From assembly GCA_025929895.1 (NCBI GenBank), contig JAICPI010000020.1:1-43848 (forward strand): a DNA stretch of 43,848 nucleotides. The letters run 5' to 3'. The notes below the pieces were generated by a model. That model saw only the letters and a program-made list of their open reading frames with translations, was not told where the DNA came from and ran no database searches. This document shows positions 1 through 5,877 of this stretch, piece after piece (the first letter of the stretch is position 1; each line of letters opens with the position of its first letter). The DNA is from Thermoleophilia bacterium (GTDB lineage: Bacteria > Actinomycetota > Thermoleophilia > Gaiellales > Gaiellaceae). The translations under genes were made by a program, and so were the position numbers.

Positions 1-1194
1 CACGGGATGCAGGCGCAGGTTGCGGCCGATGCTCGCGTTCGCGAGGCCGGAGCGGCGCAGCAGCGCGGGCGTCTGGAACGCGCCGCAGGCGGCGACGACT
101 GCGCGCGAGCGGACCTGCACGGGCCCCGCGTCGACGCCGACGGCCGCCCCGCGCTCGACGAGCACGCGCCGCGCGTGCACGCCGACGAGAACGCGCGCGC
201 CGGACGCGGCCGCGTCCGCGAGCCACGTCTCCACGGTGCCGCGCTTCGCGCCGAGCGCGCAGCCGAACCCGCAGTAGCCGCAGACGCCGTCCTGGTCGCA
301 GCCGCGGACGTTCCGCGGCTGCGCGGCGACGTGCCAGCCGAGCGCCTCGGCGCCCCGCTCGAGCACGCGGTCCCTGCCCGACGGCGCGCCGTGCTCGCCG
401 TTGACGTCCAGGCGCCGCTCGACCGCGTCGAGGCTGCTCGTGAACTCGTCGCCCGCGAACGCCGGCACGCCGTGCGCCGCCCACTCGGCCCTGACGTCTT
501 CGGGCGTGCGGAGCGAGGTCGTCCAGTTCACCGTCGTCCCGCCGCCGAGGCACCAGCCGGCGAGGAGGTCGATCCCCTGGTCCTCCGTCGCCGCGGCCGC
601 GCCCTCGAGGTAGAGCCGCCGCAGCGAGTCGAGCTCCTCGCCGCTGAAGGTGGGCACCGGTCCGGCCTCGAGGACGACGACGTCGAGCCCCGCCGCCGCG
701 AGCACGCCCGCCGCCGTGCCGCCTCCTGCGCCCGAGCCGACCACGCACACGTCGCAGTCCAGCGTGACCTCGCCGGTCGGCCGCTCCGGCTCGAACGGGA
801 GAGCAACGCCGTCGCGCTCGAGCCCGCCGGCGTACCCGAGGGCGTCGCGCGCGTCTCCGGGGAGGCCGAAGTAGTGGTGCAGCACGCCCTTCCGGAGCAC
901 CTTGTACGCGGAACGCTTCTGCTCGAGCGAGCTGTCGCGCCACGCGCGCAGCACGCGCTCCCGCTGCCGCTGCGAGAGCCGCGAGAAGCGCCGACCCGGC
1001 TGCGCGACGAGCTCCCACACCGAGAGGAGCCGCAGGATGCGCTCGCGCTCGGCGGCGCGCGGATGGCGCGCGACCACCTCGGCGAACGCCTCCGGAACCC
1101 CGGCCCGGCTCGCGGCGGGAAGTCCGTCGAGCCCGGGCGCGAACGTGTCGCTGATCGCGTCGAGCGCGGCGCGCTGTCGGCGCGAGAGCTCCAT
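1..1194 (-). CDS. GMC-family flavin oxidoreductase, 5' part only (runs off left edge)
   Basis: FAD-dependent alcohol/sterol-type oxidoreductase of the glucose-methanol-choline family. The gene starts at ATG 1194 and is open to base 1, so about 398 N-terminal residues are visible and the C-terminal part with the catalytic His is outside. Residues 1-130 form a helical leader (begins MELSRRQRAALDAISDTFAP) like the gluconate 2-dehydrogenase subunit 3-type leader found on long-chain alcohol oxidase relatives. The Rossmann FAD motif GSGAGGG is at about 153-159, followed by VVVLEAG and the GMC-type stretch GGGTTVNW. A Cys cluster (CDQDGVCGYCGFGC) follows. It is divergent from the glycosylase gene with only 19 bases between starts. 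Substrate cannot be told from sequence. Confidence 0.85.
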   Translation of the reverse strand, partial: MELSRRQRAALDAISDTFAPGLDGLPAASRAGVPEAFAEVVARHPRAAERERILRLLSVWELVAQPGRRFSRLSQRQRERVLRAWRDSSLEQKRSAYKVLRKGVLHHYFGLPGDARDALGYAGGLERDGVALPFEPERPTGEVTLDCDVCVVGSGAGGGTAAGVLAAAGLDVVVLEAGPVPTFSGEELDSLRRLYLEGAAAATEDQGIDLLAGWCLGGGTTVNWTTSLRTPEDVRAEWAAHGVPAFAGDEFTSSLDAVERRLDVNGEHGAPSGRDRVLERGAEALGWHVAAQPRNVRGCDQDGVCGYCGFGCALGAKRGTVETWLADAAASGARVLVGVHARRVLVERGAAVGVDAGPVQVRSRAVVAACGAFQTPALLRRSGLANASIGRNLRLHPV

Positions 1195-1201
1195 CGCCGC
1201 C

Positions 1202-1208
1202 TACGCTA
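1202..1208. promoter_or_regulatory. overlapping divergent -10 hexamers
   Basis: The plus strand reads TACGCT at 1202-1207, six bases before the glycosylase ATG at 1214. The minus strand reads TAGCGT at 1208-1203, eight bases before the ATG of the GMC gene at 1194. If both are -10 elements, both genes make leaderless or nearly leaderless RNAs and compete for the same DNA. Inferred from pattern only. Confidence 0.5.
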
Positions 1209-1213
1209 ACGCG

Positions 1214-2080
1214 ATGCCGAAGATCGAGCTCGAGCTCGTCGGCGCCGGCGGCGAGCCGGTCGACTTCTGGCGCACCGTCAACTCGCACGGGCTCAACGAC
1301 CTCCTGCCGAACCGGATCGACTCGGTCGAGCGCACGCTCGAGCTGACGCTGCACCCCGGCCCGCAGACCGTCGTCGTCCGGCGCGCGGACAACAGGACGA
1401 TCACGGTCGAGGGTCGAGCCCCGCGGCAGGTCGCCGCCGCGGTCCGCCACGTGCTCCGGCTCGACGAGGACCTCGCGCCGCTCTACTCGTCGCTCGCCGA
1501 GGACGCGGACCTCGCGTGGGCCGCCTCGGGCGCCGGCCGCTGGATGCGCGGCCAAACGGTCTTCGAGGACGTCGTCAAGACGATCTGCACGACGAACTGC
1601 GCCTGGTCGGGGACGGTTCGGATGGTGTCGGCGCTCGTCGAGCGCCTGGGCGAGGAGTCCGACCGCGGACGCCGCGCCTTTCCGACGCCCGAGGCGATGG
1701 CGAAGGCGCCCCTGCGCTTCTACCGCGACGTCGTGCGCGCGGGCTACCGCGCGGCGTATCTCCGCTCCCTTGCGAAGTCGGTGGCGTCGGGCAAGCTCGA
1801 CTTCGAGGCGCTCGGCGCCGACAGCGAGCTCGACGACGACGAGGTCGCCGCGCGCCTCCTGGAGCTTCCCGGAGTCGGCCCGTACGCCGCGTCCCACGTG
1901 TTGATGCTGCTCGGCCGCTACTCGCGGCTCGTCCTCGACTCGTGGACGCGCCCGACATACGCCCGCCTGAACGGCCGCAAGGCGACCGACGCGGCGATCG
2001 AGCGGCGGTTCCGGCGCTACGGCCCGTACGCCGGGCTCGCGTTCTGGCTCTACCTGACCAGGGACTGGGTCGAGGACTGA
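1214..2080 (+). CDS. HhH-GPD DNA glycosylase, AlkA/OGG1-like
   Basis: 288-residue base-excision repair glycosylase; it would cut damaged purines (alkylated or oxidised) from DNA. The N-terminal half (FWRTVNSHGLNDLLPNR) resembles the AlkA/OGG N-terminal domain. The helix-hairpin-helix lies at about 215-226 (LLELPGVGPYAA), followed by the catalytic-type Asp at about 242 (LVLDSW). I do not see the hairpin Lys that marks bifunctional OGG1-type lyases, so a monofunctional AlkA-like activity is more likely. The ATG at 1214 is supported by a TACGCT hexamer six bases upstream, the pattern of a leaderless transcript. A strong hairpin follows the stop codon. Exact lesion is unknown. Confidence 0.85.
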   Translation: MPKIELELVGAGGEPVDFWRTVNSHGLNDLLPNRIDSVERTLELTLHPGPQTVVVRRADNRTITVEGRAPRQVAAAVRHVLRLDEDLAPLYSSLAEDADLAWAASGAGRWMRGQTVFEDVVKTICTTNCAWSGTVRMVSALVERLGEESDRGRRAFPTPEAMAKAPLRFYRDVVRAGYRAAYLRSLAKSVASGKLDFEALGADSELDDDEVAARLLELPGVGPYAASHVLMLLGRYSRLVLDSWTRPTYARLNGRKATDAAIERRFRRYGPYAGLAFWLYLTRDWVED

Positions 2081-2107
2081 GGGGCGGGGCGAGCCGCCCC
2101 GCCCCTC
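2079..2107. terminator. bidirectional hairpin between convergent genes
   Basis: Perfect inverted repeat GGGGCGGGGC (2081-2090) / GCCCCGCCCC (2096-2105) with loop gagcc, extendable to 12 bp into the glycosylase stop codon. It lies between the convergent glycosylase and SRPBCC genes. No T-run follows on either strand, so it is a GC-rich terminator-like hairpin rather than a canonical one. Confidence 0.6.
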
Positions 2108-2117
2108 CGACGTTCGG

Positions 2118-2585
2118 CTAGCGGGTCGTGGTGCCCCGGTGCACCTCGCCGCGCCACGCGCCGGTCTCGAACCCGCGCGTCTCGATCAGGTCCTTGAAGC
2201 GCGCAAGGTCGCTCTTCACCTTGCGGGAGTCGAGGCCGAGGAACGCGCCGAGCGACTCCTTCGCGCCCTCCGGCTTCCACTCGAAGGCGACGTCGATGCG
2301 GGTCGTGCCGTCGTCGACCCGCTCGAAGGTGACGGCCCCGTTCGGCCCGTTGCCGCCGACCGCCTCCCAGGCGATCCGGCGGTCGGGCTCCTGGTCGACG
2401 ATCTCGGCCTGCCACTCCTGCTGCTCGCCGCCGACCTCGGCGACCCAGCGGATGACGGTGTCCTCGACCTGCGTGACCGACTTCACGCCTTCCATGAACT
2501 GCGGGAACTCTTCGAACTGCGTCCACTGGTTGTACGCGGTGCGCAGCGGGACGTCGACCTCGATCGACTCGTTGACGGTGTTCAT
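2118..2585 (-). CDS. SRPBCC / polyketide cyclase-dehydrase family protein
   Basis: 155-residue single-domain protein of the START/SRPBCC helix-grip fold, the group containing COQ10-type lipid-binding proteins. The opening NESIEVDVPLRTAYNQWTQF and the phrase EEFPQFMEGVKSV are typical of these proteins, as is the RIAWEAVGG strand in the middle. The fold makes a hydrophobic pocket for a lipid or other small ligand; no catalytic residues can be assigned. No signal peptide is visible, so it is cytoplasmic. The ATG at 2585 is preceded on the minus strand by a GAGGGGG ribosome-binding sequence. It is convergent with the glycosylase gene and divergent from tRNA-Sec about 100 bases away. Confidence 0.85.
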   Translation of the reverse strand: MNTVNESIEVDVPLRTAYNQWTQFEEFPQFMEGVKSVTQVEDTVIRWVAEVGGEQQEWQAEIVDQEPDRRIAWEAVGGNGPNGAVTFERVDDGTTRIDVAFEWKPEGAKESLGAFLGLDSRKVKSDLARFKDLIETRGFETGAWRGEVHRGTTTR

Positions 2586-2673
2586 CGGACCCCCTCGTCG
2601 TTTGCTGTCGAGGAATGGGTGCCCGGGGAGCGCCGATCGAAACGGCGGCTTCGCAACGGTTTTTTGAGGGCGC

Positions 2674-2679
2674 TAGCCT
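2674..2679 (+). promoter_or_regulatory. -10 element of tRNA-Sec
   Basis: TAGCCT ends seven bases before the first base of the mature tRNA at 2687, so transcription probably begins at or within a base or two of the mature 5' end. A weak -35 match (TTCGCA, 2650-2655) lies 18 bases upstream of the hexamer. Pattern inference. Confidence 0.45.
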
Positions 2680-2686
2680 CCCACGC

Positions 2687-2779
2687 GGAGCGGCATGGGC
2701 CCGGTGGCCCAGACGGTCTTCAAAACCGTTGCGGTCGTGCAACCCACGGCTCGGTCGGTTCGACTCCGGCGCCGCTCCG
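2687..2779 (+). tRNA. selC: tRNA-Sec (anticodon TCA)
   Basis: Selenocysteine tRNA that reads UGA with SelB. Seen in the sequence: 8-bp acceptor stem GGAGCGGC (2687-2694) with GCCGCTCC (2771-2778); D arm GGGCC/GGCCC with a 4-base loop; anticodon stem ACGGT/ACCGT around loop CTTCAAA with anticodon TCA; a long variable arm (GGTCGTG / CACGGCT, 7 bp with two wobbles, 5-base loop); and a T arm GTCGG-TTCGACT-CCGGC. The 8+5 acceptor/T-arm plan, the long extra arm and the TTCAAA loop match E. coli selC. Discriminator is G; CCA is not encoded. No selA, selB or selD gene lies in this window. An opal suppressor is unlikely given the 8-bp acceptor and long arm. Confidence 0.95.
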
Positions 2780-2848
2780 TCACCCGAGTCAGAAGCGAAA
2801 CCCGGACGGGATACCGCGACCGCGACGTGACTTTGTACCCCGCCGCTC

Positions 2849-2876
2849 CTGGGCGAGCCCCCCCCGGCTCGCCCAG
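2849..2876. terminator. 11-bp hairpin between tRNA-Sec and small secreted gene
   Basis: Perfect inverted repeat CTGGGCGAGCC (2849-2859) / GGCTCGCCCAG (2866-2876) with a six-C loop. It lies downstream of both tRNA-Sec (plus) and the small secreted protein gene (minus, stop at 2889), so it could end both transcripts. There is no T-run. Confidence 0.6.
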
Positions 2877-2888
2877 CAGCCGCTTCGC

Positions 2889-3185
2889 CTAGCAGCCCGT
2901 GAACGTGAGCTCGCCGCCGGCTCCGTTGTGGAGCCCGGGAGCGACCGGCCCGATCTCACCCGTCACGCCATTGTGCGTGTGCGTATTGGCGTGAAACTGC
3001 GTGAACGCACCCAACAGCGCAGAATTGTCGCAGTAGCGTGGCCCGACCTCGACACCATTGATGAAGTGACGGTGCGGGCTCCCCGTAAAGACCAAGTTCG
3101 GGTCCGCCACCGCAACACCCGTCACCCCGAGGCCCGTGGCCCCGACCAACCCAACGACCACTAGCAGCACGATCCGATTACGCAT
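2889..3185 (-). CDS. small secreted protein of unknown function
   Basis: 98-residue protein I do not recognise. The N-terminus is a signal peptide: MRNR, then a hydrophobic stretch (IVLLVVVGLVGATGLGVTG) and an AVA-D cleavage site. The mature part of about 70 residues is rich in Gly, His, Asn and Thr (HFINGVEVGPRYC, FHANTHTHNGVTGEIG) and has two cysteines, one of them the last residue, which could form a disulfide. I chose ATG 3185 because GAGAGGAG lies five bases upstream; a GTG at 3191 overlaps that ribosome-binding sequence. The gene lies 117 bases downstream of the ECF sigma gene on the same strand. Confidence 0.65.
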   Translation of the reverse strand: MRNRIVLLVVVGLVGATGLGVTGVAVADPNLVFTGSPHRHFINGVEVGPRYCDNSALLGAFTQFHANTHTHNGVTGEIGPVAPGLHNGAGGELTFTGC

Positions 3186-3265
3186 TGGCACTCCTCTCCC
3201 CCCGAAGGTTCTCCCATCGGTCAGAGAAGTCTGCGACTTCCCACGCCGGATCGCAATCGACTATT

Positions 3266-3295
3266 GGCCCTTGAGGGCCCCCGGGCCCGAGGGCC
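3266..3295. terminator. GC-rich inverted repeat after the ECF sigma gene
   Basis: Arms GGCCCT (3266-3271) and AGGGCC (3290-3295) enclose a second GGGCCC-rich palindrome. It begins eight bases past the sigma gene stop codon in the direction of transcription, so it may be its terminator. The rest of 3192-3302 shows only the ribosome-binding site of the next gene. Confidence 0.4.
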
Positions 3296-3302
3296 GCTGC
3301 GC

Positions 3303-4340
3303 TCAGGGCAGATCGGGGAGCGACGGCACGATCGCGTTCGGATCGACCGTCGGCAGCGGCGGCAGGAGCGGCGTGAGCTCGGGGGGATCGACGACCGGGA
3401 GCTCCAACGCGGGCTCTTCGAGGAGCGGAACCCCAAGCGAGACCTCGGGCGGCTCGGCGACGGGAGCCGGCGTGGGAGCGGTGGACGGCGTGGGCGCGGC
3501 GACGCTGGGGACGACGACCGGGGCGGGCGTCGGCGCGGAGGGCACCGCGGGAACGGGCGGCTCGGCCTCGTCGGCGGGTGGCGCGAGGGGGCGGCCGGTC
3601 CGCGCACGACGGGCGGGCGCAGGCGGGGGTGCGCCTCGCTCGGGTGCCGGCACCGGCGCCGCGTGGGGGACCGAAGGTCGCGGCGCGTGCGGAGCGGGCT
3701 GACGCGCAGGGACGGCCGGGCCGACCGTGAGCGCCGTCCCCGCGACCGCGGTGACCGCCGCGACCTTGACCGCGTTCGCGGCGACGAGCGACTTGGCGGC
3801 TCCCGCCACGGTGGAGAGATCGAGCGCGAGCCGGCGGCGCCGCTCCCCGACGGCGGCGGCGAGCTTGCGGCGCGCGCGGAAGATCCAGGACTCGACCGCG
3901 GCGCGCGAGACGTTCAGCTCGACGGCGATCTCGTCGTACGAGAGCTCGTGGACGGCGCGCAGGACGAACGCACGACGTTGGCCTTCGGGTAGCGCGCGGA
4001 GCGCCGCGGCGAGCTCGGCGTCGTGGCCGTCGCCCGCGGTCGGAGCGGACGCAGCCTCCAGCGGGCGCGGATCGAGGAGCTCGTGCCTGTGCGCGGCCGA
4101 GGTCGCGCGCGACGCGCACACGTTCCGCGCGATCGTCAGCAGCCAGGCGCGCTCGGCGTAGGGGCGTTCCCCGCGATTCAAGGCGCGGAGGGCGCGCAAG
4201 AACGTCGTCTGCACGACCTCGTCGGCGTCGTCGGGCCCGACCCGCCGACGGCAGTACGAGCGGAGCGCGGTCGCGTGCTGCCGGTAGAGCAGCTCGACGG
4301 CGTGCGGCGCGTCGTCGTGGTGTGAGGGGGCAACGGCCAC
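3303..4340 (-). CDS. ECF sigma-70 factor with membrane segment and proline-rich tail
   Basis: 345-residue alternative sigma factor. Region 2 is at about 14-80 (AVELLYRQHATALRSYC, then DADEVVQTTFLRAL and ERAWLLTIARNVC) and region 4 at about 108-165 (LRALPEGQRRAFVLRA, ELSYDEIAVELNVS). Unlike ordinary ECF factors of about 180 residues, it continues with a hydrophobic segment at about 177-209 (AAKSLVAANAVKVAAVTAVA) and a 135-residue Pro/Ala/Val-rich tail. The tail would lie outside the membrane if the segment spans it. The GTG start at 4340 is the most downstream start that keeps region 2 whole; reading further upstream enters the divergent receiver gene. No anti-sigma gene is adjacent, so the tail may do that job (inference). 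Confidence 0.8.
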   Translation of the reverse strand: MAVAPSHHDDAPHAVELLYRQHATALRSYCRRRVGPDDADEVVQTTFLRALRALNRGERPYAERAWLLTIARNVCASRATSAAHRHELLDPRPLEAASAPTAGDGHDAELAAALRALPEGQRRAFVLRAVHELSYDEIAVELNVSRAAVESWIFRARRKLAAAVGERRRRLALDLSTVAGAAKSLVAANAVKVAAVTAVAGTALTVGPAVPARQPAPHAPRPSVPHAAPVPAPERGAPPPAPARRARTGRPLAPPADEAEPPVPAVPSAPTPAPVVVPSVAAPTPSTAPTPAPVAEPPEVSLGVPLLEEPALELPVVDPPELTPLLPPLPTVDPNAIVPSLPDLP

Positions 4341-4383
4341 GTGCTGACCACTGTCAGTGTCGCTGCCGGCGACCCTCGGCGGT

Positions 4384-4421
4384 GTCCCTCGTTCGGGGGA
4401 CTTGCGCCGGCGGGTGCAAGT
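4384..4421. promoter_or_regulatory. nested inverted repeats between sigma and receiver genes
   Basis: GTCCC (4384-4388) pairs with GGGAC (4397-4401), and ACTTGC (4400-4405) pairs with GCAAGT (4416-4421). They sit in the 136-base divergent region and may be an operator or attenuating hairpins. No known consensus recognised. Confidence 0.35.
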
Positions 4422-4476
4422 TTTGGGACGGTGCCTCGGTCTCTCATCCCACCGCAGCCTCGACCGAAGGAACGAC

Positions 4477-4911
4477 ATGCAGCCGCCGCTGTTTCCCGCC
4501 TTCCCCACACCCATCCGGGTGCTGATCGTCGACGACGACCCGATCTTTGCCGGCAGCCTGTCGGCGATCCTCTCCGGGAATCCGAGGATCGTCGTCGTCG
4601 ACCGCGCGGAGAACGGCGTCGAAGGCGTGGCGCTCGCGTTCCGCCACCGACCCGACGTCGTCGTGATGGACGTGAACATGCCGATTCTCGACGGGTTCAC
4701 GGCGACGCGGGAGATCCGGAAGCGCCTGCCCGAGGCGGGCATCGTCGTCGTCTCGGCCGCGCCGGAGCACGAGCATCTCGCGGCCGCGCGTCGCGCGGGG
4801 GCCGACGTGTACCTGCGGAAGGACTGCGGGTTCGAGGTGCTCGCCGAGGCGGTCACCGCCGCGGCGCCGGCTCGGCAGGCGTCGACGTCGAGCGCGTCCA
4901 ACGTGTGCTGA
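4477..4911 (+). CDS. stand-alone response-regulator receiver protein
   Basis: 144-residue CheY-like receiver domain with no output domain. The acidic pocket is visible in VLIVDDDPIF, the phosphorylated Asp in VVVMDVNMP, the Thr/Ser switch region in VVVSAAPEH, and the conserved Lys in VYLRKD. The sequence looks closest to NarL/FixJ-type receivers, but the protein ends in a short Ala/Ser-rich tail (QASTSSASNVC) where a DNA-binding domain would start. It may act by protein contact or be a shortened NarL-type regulator. The ATG at 4477 has GAAGGA six bases upstream. No histidine kinase is nearby. It is divergent from the tethered ECF sigma gene, so a shared signalling role is possible but unproven. 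Confidence 0.85.
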   Translation: MQPPLFPAFPTPIRVLIVDDDPIFAGSLSAILSGNPRIVVVDRAENGVEGVALAFRHRPDVVVMDVNMPILDGFTATREIRKRLPEAGIVVVSAAPEHEHLAAARRAGADVYLRKDCGFEVLAEAVTAAAPARQASTSSASNVC

Positions 4912-4914
4912 CCG

Positions 4915-4920
4915 TACGCT
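4915..4920 (+). promoter_or_regulatory. -10 hexamer of leaderless aminotransferase gene
   Basis: TACGCT ends six bases before GTG 4927 and overlaps the end of the receiver gene region. Same hexamer and spacing as at 1202-1214. Confidence 0.5.
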
Positions 4921-4926
4921 TGCCGC

Positions 4927-5877
4927 GTGCGGCCGCTTTCGCCCGCGTTCACTGAGTACGGCTGGGCGATGTCGACGGCCGAGGCCGCGCGGGTCGCCGG
5001 GATCGAGCCGCACGCGGTGCTGCGCTTCGACGGCAACACGCCTCCCGACCCGCCCGGATATGCGCGTCCCGAGACGATCGCGCCGGCGCTGGCGGAGATC
5101 CAGCGCTACCCGCACGGCGGGTTCCCGGCGCTGATCGACGCGATCGCGGACTACGCCGGGGTCGGACCCGAGCAGATCGTGCTCGGCGCCGGCGCGGACG
5201 ACCTGCTTCTGCTCTGCGCGCGCGCCTTCGCCGGTCCGGGTGACGTCGTGCGCGTCGTCGACGAGCCGACGTACCCGCTCTTCCGGATCGCGGCGTGGCT
5301 CGCGGGCGCGGAGGTCGGCGACGAGGGCGCGGCGGTCACCTTCTGCTGCCGTCCGCACAACCCGACGGGCGCGCTGACGCCGCTGCCGGAGGAACGTCCG
5401 CTCGTCGTGGACGAGGCGTACCACGAGTACGCCGGCGAGACGGCGGTCGGACTCGAGCACGTCGTCGTCGTCCGCACCTTCTCGAAGGCGTTCGGTCTCG
5501 CCGCCGCTCGGGTCGGGTACGCCGTCGCGGCTGCGGACACGGCGAGCGAGCTGCGCGTGCGGCAGGATCCGCTTCCGCTGACGACGTTGTCGGCGGCACT
5601 GGCGCTCGCCGCGCTGCGCGCAGGCCCGCCGGACGTCGCGCCGACGATCGCGGAGCGGGAACGGCTGGCCGACGGCCTCCGTGGGGTCGGGCTCGAGCCG
5701 CTGCCGTCACGCACGAACTTCCTCTACGTACCGCTCGACGGCGCGCGGCAGCGGTACGAGCGCCTGCTCCGGTCGGGGCTCGTCGTCCGGCCGTTCGACG
5801 ACGCGATCCGCGTGACCGTGCACCGTCCCGAGGCGAACGACCGGTTGCTAGCCGCGCTCGAGCAGTCGAACGGGTAG
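4927..5877 (+). CDS. hisC: PLP aminotransferase, HisC-like
   Basis: 316-residue fold-type I aminotransferase resembling histidinol-phosphate aminotransferase (imidazole acetol phosphate to histidinol phosphate with glutamate). Visible motifs: LRFDGNTPPDPPG at the N-terminus, RYPHGGFPALIDAIA, the cofactor-contact GAGADDLLLLC, CCRPHNPTGALTP, VVDEAYHEYAG, the Schiff-base Lys in TFSKAFGLAAARVGY, and the substrate-Arg region FLYVPL then IRVTVHRPE. It is about 30-40 residues shorter than usual HisC. The GTG at 4927 is chosen because a TACGCT hexamer lies six bases upstream; ATG 4969 would also keep the domain. No other his gene is here, so a related small-molecule aminotransferase or threonine-phosphate decarboxylase cannot be excluded. 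Its end overlaps treY, which is convergent, by 30 bases. Confidence 0.75.
   Translation: MRPLSPAFTEYGWAMSTAEAARVAGIEPHAVLRFDGNTPPDPPGYARPETIAPALAEIQRYPHGGFPALIDAIADYAGVGPEQIVLGAGADDLLLLCARAFAGPGDVVRVVDEPTYPLFRIAAWLAGAEVGDEGAAVTFCCRPHNPTGALTPLPEERPLVVDEAYHEYAGETAVGLEHVVVVRTFSKAFGLAAARVGYAVAAADTASELRVRQDPLPLTTLSAALALAALRAGPPDVAPTIAERERLADGLRGVGLEPLPSRTNFLYVPLDGARQRYERLLRSGLVVRPFDDAIRVTVHRPEANDRLLAALEQSNG

Noticed and set aside
2687-2779. An opal suppressor or degraded tRNA-Ser/Leu
   Set aside because: The 8-bp acceptor stem, 5-bp T arm, TTCAAA anticodon loop and long variable arm fit tRNA-Sec.
4341-5039. Upstream extension of the ECF sigma frame past GTG 4340
   Set aside because: The extra residues match no sigma region, are low-complexity and run opposite to the receiver gene and its ribosome site.
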